14,705 nt of DNA, from positions 1-14,705 of the forward strand of contig JASHSA010000068.1 in the NCBI GenBank assembly GCA_030037035.1, in the 5' to 3' direction. Under the pieces are notes generated by a model that was not told the DNA's origin, ran no database searches, and was given only the letters and a program-made list of their open reading frames with translations. Position numbers and translations under genes: made by a program. The DNA is from Thermoplasmata archaeon (GTDB taxonomy: Archaea > Thermoplasmatota > Thermoplasmata > Lutacidiplasmatales > UBA184). This document shows positions 1-6,246 of the stretch, piece by piece. Position 1 is the first letter of the stretch; the number at the start of each line of letters is the position of its first letter.

Positions 1-744
1 TACGTGTTCATCGTCGTCGTCTTCATCGCGCTCACCCCGTGGGGGATGAACGCCCGACGGGAGCTCGCCCGCATCCGGGCGTTCGAGCGGGCGTTCGCGC
101 AGTTCCTGTTCGAGATGGCGGACGCGATGCGCGGCGGGATCGACCCGGCGAAGGCGGTCGTCGAGCTGTCGAAGACCCACACGAACATCCTCGCCAAGAA
201 CCTGCGGATCGCCGCGGACTCCGTCCGGCTGGGGCGGCCGTTCCCCTCGATCCTTCGGGAGATGGTCGCGTCGATGCGGAGCTCGCTCATCACCCGCTAC
301 GCCGGGCTCATTGCCGACGCCTCCACGATCGGCGGAGAGACGGCGACGGTCGTCTACCGGGCTGCGAAGGACATGGACGACTTCGTCAAGATCGAGGAGG
401 AGCGGGAGCAGCAGCTGATGCTCCCCGTGGCCGTGATCTACATCGCCTACGCCGTCCTGATGGCGGTCCTGTTCGCGCTCCTCTACATCGCCCCGACGCT
501 CGGCACGCTCAACATCTCGTTCCTCGGGGTCTCCAACCCGCTCAGCAGCACGGGGAACACCGTGGTCCCCCGATTGAGCGTCTCGTTGCTCAAGGAGCGG
601 TTCTTCGAGCTCATGCTGATCAACGGGCTGGGGACGGGGGCGATCATCGGCTCGTTCACCGAGGGGAAGGCCCGCTACGGGATCATCCACTCGCTCGGGC
701 TGGTCGCCGCGACCGCGGTGGCGTTCATCATCCTGTTCCCTTGA
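1..744 (+). CDS. Type II/IV secretion platform membrane protein, FlaJ/TadC/GspF family (3' part)
   Basis: The frame is open at the window's left edge, so the N-terminal part is missing. About 247 residues are visible. After the end of a hydrophobic segment comes a helical cytoplasmic domain (visible residues about 30-130) of the T2SSF type, with the pattern FEMADAMRGG near 36-45 and a second helix pair ending GETATVVYRAAKDM. Three hydrophobic segments follow at about 140-162, 203-218 and 226-245. This layout fits the C-terminal half of archaeal FlaJ/TadC proteins, the inner-membrane platform on which a FlaI/GspE-type ATPase drives pilin assembly. The ATPase would be expected upstream, outside the window. 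The gene converges on a pilin-like gene, with 27 nt between their stop codons, which supports a filament role. Whether it belongs to an archaellum, an adhesion pilus or another type IV filament cannot be told from this fragment. Confidence 0.82.
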   Translation, partial: YVFIVVVFIALTPWGMNARRELARIRAFERAFAQFLFEMADAMRGGIDPAKAVVELSKTHTNILAKNLRIAADSVRLGRPFPSILREMVASMRSSLITRYAGLIADASTIGGETATVVYRAAKDMDDFVKIEEEREQQLMLPVAVIYIAYAVLMAVLFALLYIAPTLGTLNISFLGVSNPLSSTGNTVVPRLSVSLLKERFFELMLINGLGTGAIIGSFTEGKARYGIIHSLGLVAATAVAFIILFP

Positions 745-771
745 TGGACGCCGGGCGGCGTCACGCCCCTC

Positions 772-1674
772 TCAGGCTGGAACGACGTAGTCGATCTGCG
801 CGGTAGCCACGAGCGACTCGGTGTTCACGACCGTCAGCGAGATGGTGTACGTTGTGGACGGCGCGAACTGGTCCGGGAGCTCGACCTCCTGACCCGACCA
901 CGGACCGCAGTCGTTGCTGCAGTTCGACAGCGGGTTCGCGGCGACATTCCATATCCAGAAGTCAATCGTGGAGTTGGACGACCCGCTCTCGGCGGGTTGG
1001 TAGGAGTTCGATCCGTCCAATATCGGAAACGAAGTGACGAACGTTATGCCGGCGATGGCGACCGGAGGCACGAACGACTGGGTGAAGGAGTTTCCCAGCG
1101 ACGTGAGCACCTCGAAGTCCAGCACACTGCTCTCCGTGAGGTCTGCCTCGACGTTCGGCAGCAGCGAATAGCTTTGGTTAGGACTGTCTCGGGGATTGAT
1201 GTCCAACTGGAGGAAGATCTGCGACTCCGCCGGCAGGCCGAGGAAGCATGACGTGTTGGCCGCAACGTACGGGTTTCCGTTGAGGCATCCGGTCGCCAAT
1301 GGAAGCCCCGACGAGCTAGTTACGTTGTATTCTACTACCGCGTCCCCACCGAGGAGCAGACCCGTGACGGCAATGGGGTTGACGTCCAGGCTAGCGAGCT
1401 CGAGCGTGATGGAGGACAAGACCGGCGGGTGCTTCGCCGAGACCGCGGGCTCAAGGCCCAGGATACGCAGCTTTTCGAGGGCCTTGTTGTGCTCCAGCGT
1501 CTCCTGCCCCTGCAGTTGCTTCTGGTAGGCGGCGACGAAGAACGAGAACGCGGTCGCCGCGGCGACGACGATCACCACCAGCATCAGGGTCCCGACGATC
1601 TCCGCGAGGCCGCGGGAGGAACGTCGAAGACGTCGAGCCGAGCGCATCGCCCCTCGGACGGGGACCCGAGGCAT
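772..1674 (-). CDS. Type IV pilin-like secreted protein with PKD-like C-terminal domain
   Basis: A 300-residue protein. The Arg-rich leader (residues 1-22, ending RRSSRG) is followed by LAEIVGTLMLVVIVVAAATA, the typical archaeal pilin N-terminus (Pilin_N/archaellin type). Cleavage by a PibD/FlaK-like prepilin peptidase is expected after G22. The hydrophobic helix (about 23-48) would form the filament core. The C-terminal region (about 203-298), with LDGSNSYQP and TYTISLTVVN, resembles a PKD beta-sandwich common in surface proteins. There are two cysteine pairs (C130/C143 and C252/C256) and five N-x-S/T sequons (117, 140, 166, 234, 251), which suggests disulfides and glycosylation on the outside. 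At 300 aa it is longer than simple pilins. Codon use looks less GC-biased than in the neighbours, common for surface proteins. An alternative start is M10 at 1647. Pilin-like export is well supported; the exact filament is unknown. Confidence 0.8.
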   Translation of the reverse strand: MPRVPVRGAMRSARRLRRSSRGLAEIVGTLMLVVIVVAAATAFSFFVAAYQKQLQGQETLEHNKALEKLRILGLEPAVSAKHPPVLSSITLELASLDVNPIAVTGLLLGGDAVVEYNVTSSSGLPLATGCLNGNPYVAANTSCFLGLPAESQIFLQLDINPRDSPNQSYSLLPNVEADLTESSVLDFEVLTSLGNSFTQSFVPPVAIAGITFVTSFPILDGSNSYQPAESGSSNSTIDFWIWNVAANPLSNCSNDCGPWSGQEVELPDQFAPSTTYTISLTVVNTESLVATAQIDYVVPA

Positions 1675-1684
1675 AGGCGTCCCC

Positions 1685-1702
1685 TACGGAGTTTACGGAG
1701 TT
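1685..1702. repeat. Perfect 9-nt tandem duplication (TACGGAGTT x2)
   Basis: TACGGAGTT occurs twice back to back, 11-28 nt upstream of the pilin-like gene's ATG. It falls between that start codon and the likely TATA element at 1726-1731, in the expected leader or transcription-start region. It could be an operator or simple slippage. Confidence 0.6.
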
Positions 1703-1725
1703 GGCCGGCTTCACCATAGTGCGCC

Positions 1726-1731
1726 CTATTT
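1726..1731 (-). promoter_or_regulatory. Candidate TATA element of the pilin-like gene
   Basis: On the - strand this reads AAATAG within GAGAAATAGGGCG, the most AT-rich spot upstream of the pilin-like gene. A TATA box here would place the transcript start near 1700, giving a leader of about 25 nt. No strong Shine-Dalgarno sequence is seen, only GGGGA five bases before the ATG. Confidence 0.4.
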
Positions 1732-1745
1732 CTCCCGCGCCGCGC

Positions 1746-1753
1746 TGTTAAGC
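1746..1753 (+). promoter_or_regulatory. Candidate TATA element, leaderless start of the KaiC-like gene
   Basis: TGTTAAGC lies in GC-rich sequence with its TTAA centred 30 nt before the ATG at 1780. This spacing would start transcription at or next to the start codon, so the mRNA would be leaderless. GGAGG at 1756-1760 is too far from the ATG to act as a ribosome binding site. Confidence 0.42.
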
Positions 1754-1779
1754 GAGGAGGCGGCATCGCGCACCCCCCC

Positions 1780-2409
1780 ATGAGCATCCCCGTCGAAGTT
1801 CCGGGTCTCGACACGATCATCCCGGAGCTCGCCGAAGGCAAGGTCGTCGTCGTCGAGAGCGGGGCGGACGCCGCGAAGAGCTTCTTCGTCCGGAGGCTGA
1901 GCCTGACGGCCGGCCACGCGAACTGGCCGGTGACGTTCGTCACCTCCCGCGACCGGGACGAGCTCCAGGCGCAGTTCGCGGTCGAGCGCGGCAGCACGTC
2001 GATGCCGGAGCGGTGGATCCAGATCCACGAGCGGGACCGGCTCCAGAGCCTCGAGGAGTTCGTCAACGGCGGGGGCCTGCTCGCGATCGACTCGTTCTCG
2101 TTCCTGACCCTCGACCTCACGCCGGACGGCCTCGCGAAGGCGCTCCGAGGGCTGCGCTCCCTCTGCCGGGGGCACGGGACGACCGCGGTGCTCGGCACCG
2201 ACCGGGGGATGTTCGACCCCCGCAGCGAGGCGATCGCGGTCCATCTCGCCGACGGCCTGCTCCAGTTCCACACCCGCGAAGGGCCGGAAGGGGTCGTCCG
2301 GTACCTCCGGGTCCCGAAATGGATGGACGGCAGGTTCGTCGACCGCAACATCTACTACGAGTTCGACGGCAAGCGGCTCGCGATCGACCTCCGCAGCCGG
2401 GTGCTCTAG
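1780..2409 (+). CDS. KaiC/FlaH-like RecA-superfamily protein with degenerate Walker A
   Basis: A 209-residue protein with the single-domain KaiC/RadA fold pattern. A loop at the Walker A position (residues 26-34, ESGADAAKS) keeps the Lys-Ser but has Ala32 in place of the conserved Gly before the Lys, and lacks the first Gly. A Walker B-like strand is LLAIDS at 100-105. The C-terminal region, with ADGLLQFHT and YLRVPKWMDGR, resembles the end of KaiC-type domains. FlaH/ArlH, the archaellum KaiC homologue, works with FlaI and FlaJ and binds ATP with little hydrolysis. Proximity to a FlaJ-type gene and a pilin suggests a similar role. The next gene starts 9 nt downstream, so the two are probably co-transcribed. 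Nucleotide binding may be altered or lost. A general KaiC-like regulator unrelated to filaments is the main alternative. Confidence 0.68.
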   Translation: MSIPVEVPGLDTIIPELAEGKVVVVESGADAAKSFFVRRLSLTAGHANWPVTFVTSRDRDELQAQFAVERGSTSMPERWIQIHERDRLQSLEEFVNGGGLLAIDSFSFLTLDLTPDGLAKALRGLRSLCRGHGTTAVLGTDRGMFDPRSEAIAVHLADGLLQFHTREGPEGVVRYLRVPKWMDGRFVDRNIYYEFDGKRLAIDLRSRVL

Positions 2410-2418
2410 GGGGTCGCG

Positions 2419-3459
2419 ATGCCGGCGGGGAGCTACGAGCGCTACGGCCTCACCAGCAACCCGTTCCGGGAGCTGGCGAGCGAGAGCGTCGAGGACGTCA
2501 CGATCTTCCACGTGAACCAGGAGTCCGACCAGACGCTCCGCTCGATCCTGGACGAGGTGCTGGACAAGGAGAACCGCACGGTCGTCGCCGTCACGGGCCC
2601 GCAGGGTGTCGGCAAGACCGAGCGGCTCCTGCTCGCCGTCGCGGAGGCGAAGGAACGGAAGGCGTTCTCGGTCTACTACGACGTCGCCGGGCGCAGCCAG
2701 TGGGCCCTTCGGGGGCTCGCCGAGGCGTTCGACAAGGCCGCGCGGACGGCGGGGCTCGTGAAGATGCTCGGGGCCCCGGCGTGGCTCCGGTCGGTCTCTG
2801 CCCTCGCCAAGGCGAAGGGCGAGACGTACGACCCGAAGGAGGCCGGCCGGCGGATCGGGGAGGCGCTGAACGCCGCGAGCCCGTCGTTCCTCCTCCTCAA
2901 CGACCTCAACAACCTCGTCGACGCGGCCGACGTCGAGCCGTTCGCAAAGACGCTCGAGGAGGTCGCCGGGGTGATCCGCCCCGGGGTGCTCGTCATGTTC
3001 ACGTGCTACGCGAGCTACCTCGCCTGGCTGACGATCAACCAGCCGGGGTTCGTCTCGCGGATCAACCGGACGATCCCGCTCGTCCCGCTCACGGACGACG
3101 AGGCGCGGCTGGTGCTCGCGAAGAAGCTGCTCGGCAAGCGGATCGTCGAGGACCTCGAACCGACGTACCCGTTCGACCGCACCGCGGTCCGCGAGCTGAA
3201 CGACTCCGCCCACGGCAACCCCCGACGCCTGTTCGAGCTCGCCGACGCCGCGCTCGAGCGCGGGGTCGCCAGCCGGGCCTACCAGATCGACGACGAGCTC
3301 GTCCGGGCGGCGATCGCCGCGTGGGAGGCCCCGAACCCCGCGAGACCGCCGGCCTGGCAGGAGAGCCCCGATCCCTCCGCCGACGCCGAGGCGCCCGCCG
3401 AGCCCGCGACGACCCCGAAGCCGTCGGCGCGCCGCTCGCTGTTCGGGCGCTCCCGCTGA
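2419..3459 (+). CDS. AAA+ ATPase (Orc/Cdc6- or ExeA-like)
   Basis: A 346-residue P-loop ATPase. YGLTSNPFRE at residues 9-18 resembles the short N-terminal signature of ExeA/GspA- and Cdc6-like AAA+ proteins. Walker A is GPQGVGKT at 60-67. The Walker B strand FLLLND (157-162) ends in Asp without a following Glu (next residue Leu163). A sensor-1-like strand is LVMFTC at 191-196. A sensor-2/lid motif is HGNPRR at 265-270. The tail from about 305 is Pro/Ala-rich and likely disordered, ending in basic ARRSLFGRSR. It follows the KaiC-like gene by 9 nt, with GGGG just before the ATG. ExeA-type ATPases assist secretin assembly in bacteria. In archaea I infer only that this protein acts with the KaiC-like partner or the filament machinery. 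Without the Walker B Glu it may bind ATP but hydrolyse slowly. It converges on the next gene with a 4-nt gap. Confidence 0.7.
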   Translation: MPAGSYERYGLTSNPFRELASESVEDVTIFHVNQESDQTLRSILDEVLDKENRTVVAVTGPQGVGKTERLLLAVAEAKERKAFSVYYDVAGRSQWALRGLAEAFDKAARTAGLVKMLGAPAWLRSVSALAKAKGETYDPKEAGRRIGEALNAASPSFLLLNDLNNLVDAADVEPFAKTLEEVAGVIRPGVLVMFTCYASYLAWLTINQPGFVSRINRTIPLVPLTDDEARLVLAKKLLGKRIVEDLEPTYPFDRTAVRELNDSAHGNPRRLFELADAALERGVASRAYQIDDELVRAAIAAWEAPNPARPPAWQESPDPSADAEAPAEPATTPKPSARRSLFGRSR

Positions 3460-3463
3460 CGGC

Positions 3464-4492
3464 TCACGCCGACTCGGGGTTCGCGTAGACCGCGAGATCG
3501 ATCGCTTCCTCGGCGATCTCGCCGGCGTAGACCGCGACGCGGTTCAGGCTGTCGACGATCGTGCCGAGATTGAGGAGCGACGGCCCCCGCCGCGCCGAGA
3601 CGCGGTGGGAGAGCGCGTCGATCAGCTTCTGGTGCTCGGCGCGGGCGTCGATCGCCGCGTTCGCGGCGTCGATGTTCCGCGTGATCAGCGCGTTGAACGC
3701 CTTGTCGAGGATGCCGACCGCCGAGTCGCGCGCCGCGGCGATCTGCTCGACGAGCTTCGCGTCGACGCTCTTGTCCCCGGCGAGCGCGCTCCCGCTGGAG
3801 GCGATCCGCTGGGCGTGGTCGCCGATCCGCTCGAGCATCTTCGCGATCAGGCGGTGGCCGTGCACGACCGGCGCGCTCGTCCCGTCGGCCGGTCCGGCGT
3901 GGGCGAGGTGGTACTGCTTGGCGACCATCCAGTAGAGCCGGTTGACGTCCTGGCTCCGGAGCTCGACGTCGTGCGCGAGCGCCTCGTTGCGCGACTTCAG
4001 CGCGCCGATCGCGTCGTCCAGCATCGCGCGGACGGTGAGGTGCATCCGGCGAAGGCACTTCTCGGAGCTCAGCTCCGAGGGGTCCGAGAGGTCCTGGATG
4101 ACGATGGAGCCCTGGGTCTCCTCGATCACCTCCGGGCCGATGACGAGCCGGCAGAACTCGCGCGCGACCCGGCGGACGAACGGCCCCCGGGCCGGCGCGA
4201 AGCGGATCTCCACGAGCCCGAAACCCGAGATGTAGGCGCCGATCAGCTTGCGGAGCATGTGCTCGCGGGTCTCCTCGCCCCGCTCGACGAACGTCTTCCG
4301 CCGGACCGTGGAGCGGGCGCCGCTGCTGAGCCGGATCGAGACCGAGCCGTCCGACTCGGTGTCGACGAACAGCGTGTCGCCGGCCTTGAGGCCGGCGTTC
4401 GTGACCCAGCGCTTCGGCAGCGAAACGAGGAACGTCGACTTACCGGCGAGCTGGAGCTTGCGGCCTTCCATGCTCCTTCTTCCGGGGATCAT
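3464..4492 (-). CDS. AbrB/SpoVT-PhoU fusion, candidate phosphate-responsive regulator
   Basis: A 342-residue protein. Residues about 9-56 (RKLQLAGKSTFLVSLPKRWV, then LKAGDTLFVD) form a swapped-hairpin AbrB/MazE/SpoVT DNA-binding domain. A linker follows, then two PhoU-type three-helix units (about 145-235 and 242-335). The first carries the metal-binding pattern ERIGDHAQRI at 221-230 and the second the related DSLNRVAVYAGEIAEE at 314-329. AbrB-PhoU fusions are known in archaea and are thought to link phosphate status to transcription. Here the gene lies on the same strand as, and downstream of, the whole pst-phoU block, with only a tRNA gene between. Two starts are possible: 4492, preceded by GAGG five bases upstream, or M8 at 4471, which fits the usual family N-terminus (MEGRKLQ) but has its AGGAG only one base away. 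The domain call is firm; the regulatory target is inferred. Confidence 0.85.
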   Translation of the reverse strand: MIPGRRSMEGRKLQLAGKSTFLVSLPKRWVTNAGLKAGDTLFVDTESDGSVSIRLSSGARSTVRRKTFVERGEETREHMLRKLIGAYISGFGLVEIRFAPARGPFVRRVAREFCRLVIGPEVIEETQGSIVIQDLSDPSELSSEKCLRRMHLTVRAMLDDAIGALKSRNEALAHDVELRSQDVNRLYWMVAKQYHLAHAGPADGTSAPVVHGHRLIAKMLERIGDHAQRIASSGSALAGDKSVDAKLVEQIAAARDSAVGILDKAFNALITRNIDAANAAIDARAEHQKLIDALSHRVSARRGPSLLNLGTIVDSLNRVAVYAGEIAEEAIDLAVYANPESA

Positions 4493-4523
4493 ACCGACCT
4501 CTTACGGAGCCTTAAGGGCTCGA

Positions 4524-4537
4524 ACTATAGACTATGG
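4524..4537 (-). promoter_or_regulatory. Candidate TATA element and repeated heptamer upstream of abrB-phoU
   Basis: On the + strand this is ACTATAG followed directly by ACTATGG, two near-identical heptamers. CTATAG (4525-4530) is the best TATA-like spot, about 35 nt before the ATG at 4492, which predicts a leader of roughly 9 nt. The octamer TAGACTAT (4528-4535) recurs upstream of pstS at 9631-9638, in the same orientation relative to its gene. It could be an operator shared by the two genes. Confidence 0.4.
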
Positions 4538-4581
4538 TCGAAGCGGAGAACCACGGAAACCCCGAAGATTTCGCCGTTCCG

Positions 4582-4672
4582 GGACGGATGCTCCCGGCGG
4601 GATTCGAACCCGCGTTACGGGGTCGAAGGCCCCGAATCCTTGACCGGACTAGACTACGGGAGCGCTCCGTCC
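4582..4672. repeat. 7-bp inverted repeat flanking the tRNA-Glu gene
   Basis: GGACGGA at 4582-4588 and TCCGTCC at 4666-4672 are perfect inverted copies that bracket the tRNA. In the precursor the 5' flank GGACGGA would pair with the 3' trailer TCCGTCC. This extends the acceptor stem, with only GC on one side and the discriminator A on the other unpaired. Such a stem would sit at the RNase P and tRNase Z cutting sites. Confidence 0.55.
4589..4663 (-). tRNA. tRNA-Glu (anticodon TTC)
   Basis: All arms can be folded by eye on the - strand. The acceptor is GCTCCCG with CGGGAGC, seven perfect pairs. The D stem is GTCT with GGAT (two G-U pairs) around a loop holding GG at 18-19. The anticodon stem is CGGGG/CCCCG with loop CCTTCGA, a four-base variable region follows, and the T arm is GCGGG-TTCGAAT-CCCGC. 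The anticodon TTC maps to 4625-4627. The discriminator base is A at 4589, no CCA is encoded, and there is no intron. The oddity is position 33, which is C (4628) where nearly all tRNAs have U. The overall sequence still matches archaeal tRNA-Glu. Confidence 0.92.
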
Positions 4673-4696
4673 GACCTCGGGAGAGCCCCGCGTCGC

Positions 4697-4704
4697 GATA
4701 ATGA
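4697..4704 (-). promoter_or_regulatory. Candidate TATA element of the tRNA-Glu gene
   Basis: Reading on the - strand, CATTATCG stands out in GC-rich sequence about 37 nt upstream of the first tRNA base. Transcription would start near 4675 and include the flanking-repeat arm at 4666-4672. The gene could also be read through from phoU upstream. Confidence 0.35.
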
Positions 4705-4747
4705 GCTTTCGTCCGGGAGGTGCGCTCCGACCCTGCCTGCATGTCCG

Positions 4748-5467
4748 TCACCCGGCGTTCGGGCCGGTCCGGTGGACGATCGACGGGAAGTACTCCGGCC
4801 GCCGCTCGCCGGTGAGCGCGTAGACGGTCTTCTCGGCGATCTTGCAGGCGTTGTCGGCGACCCGCTCGAGGTGACGCGCCGCGAGGAGCACGTAGACGAG
4901 CCGCTCCGCGGCCGGCCCTCCCTTGCCGAGCAGGTCGATCACGGTCCGCTGGGCCTGACGGTGCAGGCTGTCGACGTCGTCGTCCAGGACGAAGACGCCC
5001 TTCGCCCGGTCGGCGTCCGACGCGAGGAGGGCGCCGATCGCCTGCTCGACCATCGCCCGCGCCCGCTCGTCCATCTGGCGGAGGAGCTTCGCGGGCTCCT
5101 CCGAGGGGAGCGGGGTGGCGGAGATGTTGCGGGCGATGTCGTAGCCGAGCCGGCCGACGCGGTCGACGCAGTTGGCGATCTTGAGGATCGCCTCGATCGT
5201 CCGCAGGTCCGAGCCCTCGGGCTGCATGATGGCGACGAGGTGGATCGCCTCGATCTCGATGTTCAGGTCGTAGCGGTCGAGCGGCGCGTCGCGCGCGACG
5301 ACCGAGCGGCTGAGCGCGGTGTCGGCGTTGAGCAGCGCGCGGGTCCCGTCGGCGACCATCCCGATCGCGAGGTCGGTCATCTCGCGCAGGTGGTGCTCGA
5401 GCCGCAGGATCTCGCGGTGGTGGTCGGCGAGTTCGGGGCCGGTCTCCTCGGGCGGTGTTGCGCTCAT
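4748..5467 (-). CDS. phoU: PhoU family phosphate transport accessory protein
   Basis: A 239-residue protein, a normal length for PhoU. It has two repeated three-helix units, each ending in the metal-cluster-binding motif: CVDRVGRLGYDIAR at about 100-113 and HLERVADNACKIAE at 199-212. PhoU binds the Pst transporter and, in bacteria, a sensor kinase, limiting uptake and signalling when phosphate is plentiful. The ATG at 5467 is two bases after the pstB stop codon, so translation is probably coupled to pstB. The frame stays open further upstream, inside pstB in another frame, but the residues before this Met do not resemble PhoU. Unlike the second PhoU protein at 3464-4492, it has no DNA-binding domain. 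Confidence 0.93.
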   Translation of the reverse strand: MSATPPEETGPELADHHREILRLEHHLREMTDLAIGMVADGTRALLNADTALSRSVVARDAPLDRYDLNIEIEAIHLVAIMQPEGSDLRTIEAILKIANCVDRVGRLGYDIARNISATPLPSEEPAKLLRQMDERARAMVEQAIGALLASDADRAKGVFVLDDDVDSLHRQAQRTVIDLLGKGGPAAERLVYVLLAARHLERVADNACKIAEKTVYALTGERRPEYFPSIVHRTGPNAG

Positions 5468-5469
5468 GC

Positions 5470-6246
5470 CTAGACCCTTCCGGTGATGAACTGCATCGTC
5501 AAGGGCTCGCGCGGTCGCTCGAGGATCTCCCCGGTCGCGCCGACCTCGACGAGGCGGCCGGAGTGCAGGAAGGCGATCCGGTCGGAGACGCGCGCCGCCT
5601 GGGCGACGTTGTGCGTGACGAGGATCAGGACGATCTCCTCCTTCAACCGCTGGAGGGTCGCCTCGACGCGCTGGGTCGCCGCGGGGTCGAGGGCGCTCGT
5701 TGGCTCGTCGAGAAGCAGCACGCGAGGTCGGACGGCGAGCGCCCGCGCGATGCACAGGCGCTGCTGCTGGCCGCCGGAGAGGGCGAGCGCCGGGCCGTCC
5801 AGGTTCGCGCGGACCTCCTCCCAGAGCCCGGCGCGCTGGAGCGCCTCGGTGACCGCGCTGTCGACCTCGTCCTCGGAGGCGCGCACGAGGCGCAGCCCGA
5901 AGGCGGCGTTCTCGAAGACCGACATCGGGAAGACGGTCGGGCGCTGGAAGACCATCCCCATCCGCCGCCGCACGACGACCGGGTTCACCGAGCGGCCGTA
6001 GATGTTCTGGCCGAGGTAGAGGACCCGGCCGTCGATGCGCAGCCCCGGGGTCAGCTCGGTCATCCGGTTGAGGCTCCGGACGAACGTCGTCTTCCCGCAG
6101 CCGGACGGGCCGACGATCGCGGTGAGGCTCCGGGGGGCGAAGTCGAGGTCGATCCCGTCGAGCAGCTTGCGGTTCCCCCGGGCCGTCACGCTCAGCTTCT
6201 CGACCGCGACGACCGGGCCGCTCGGGACGGGCGCCGCGCCGCTCAC
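5470..6246 (-). CDS. pstB: Phosphate ABC transporter ATP-binding protein PstB
   Basis: A complete 258-residue ABC ATPase powering phosphate import through PstCA. Visible motifs are Walker A GPSGCGKT (46-53), Q-loop Gln101 in VFQRPTVFPMSV, signature LSGGQ (156-160), Walker B VLLLDE (176-181), and H-loop His212 in VTHNVAQA. SLNRMTEL after Walker A and FPMSVFENAAFGLRL are typical of PstB rather than other importers. The start is a GTG whose last two bases lie in the pstA stop (GTGA overlap), a sign of coupled translation in the pstSCAB-phoU operon. Nothing essential is missing. Confidence 0.96.
   Translation of the reverse strand: MSGAAPVPSGPVVAVEKLSVTARGNRKLLDGIDLDFAPRSLTAIVGPSGCGKTTFVRSLNRMTELTPGLRIDGRVLYLGQNIYGRSVNPVVVRRRMGMVFQRPTVFPMSVFENAAFGLRLVRASEDEVDSAVTEALQRAGLWEEVRANLDGPALALSGGQQQRLCIARALAVRPRVLLLDEPTSALDPAATQRVEATLQRLKEEIVLILVTHNVAQAARVSDRIAFLHSGRLVEVGATGEILERPREPLTMQFITGRV

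Noticed and set aside
1726..3213. Long - strand open frame of about 495 codons opposite the KaiC-like and AAA+ genes.
   Set aside because: The protein is almost all Arg, Glu, Pro, Asp and Val with no recognisable motif. The opposite strand carries clear Walker motifs. It is an antisense shadow caused by high GC.
5468..5755. A longer start for phoU, giving about 335 residues.
   Set aside because: The extra 96 residues lie inside pstB, are Arg/Pro-rich and do not resemble PhoU. The ATG at 5467, two bases after the pstB stop, is far more likely.
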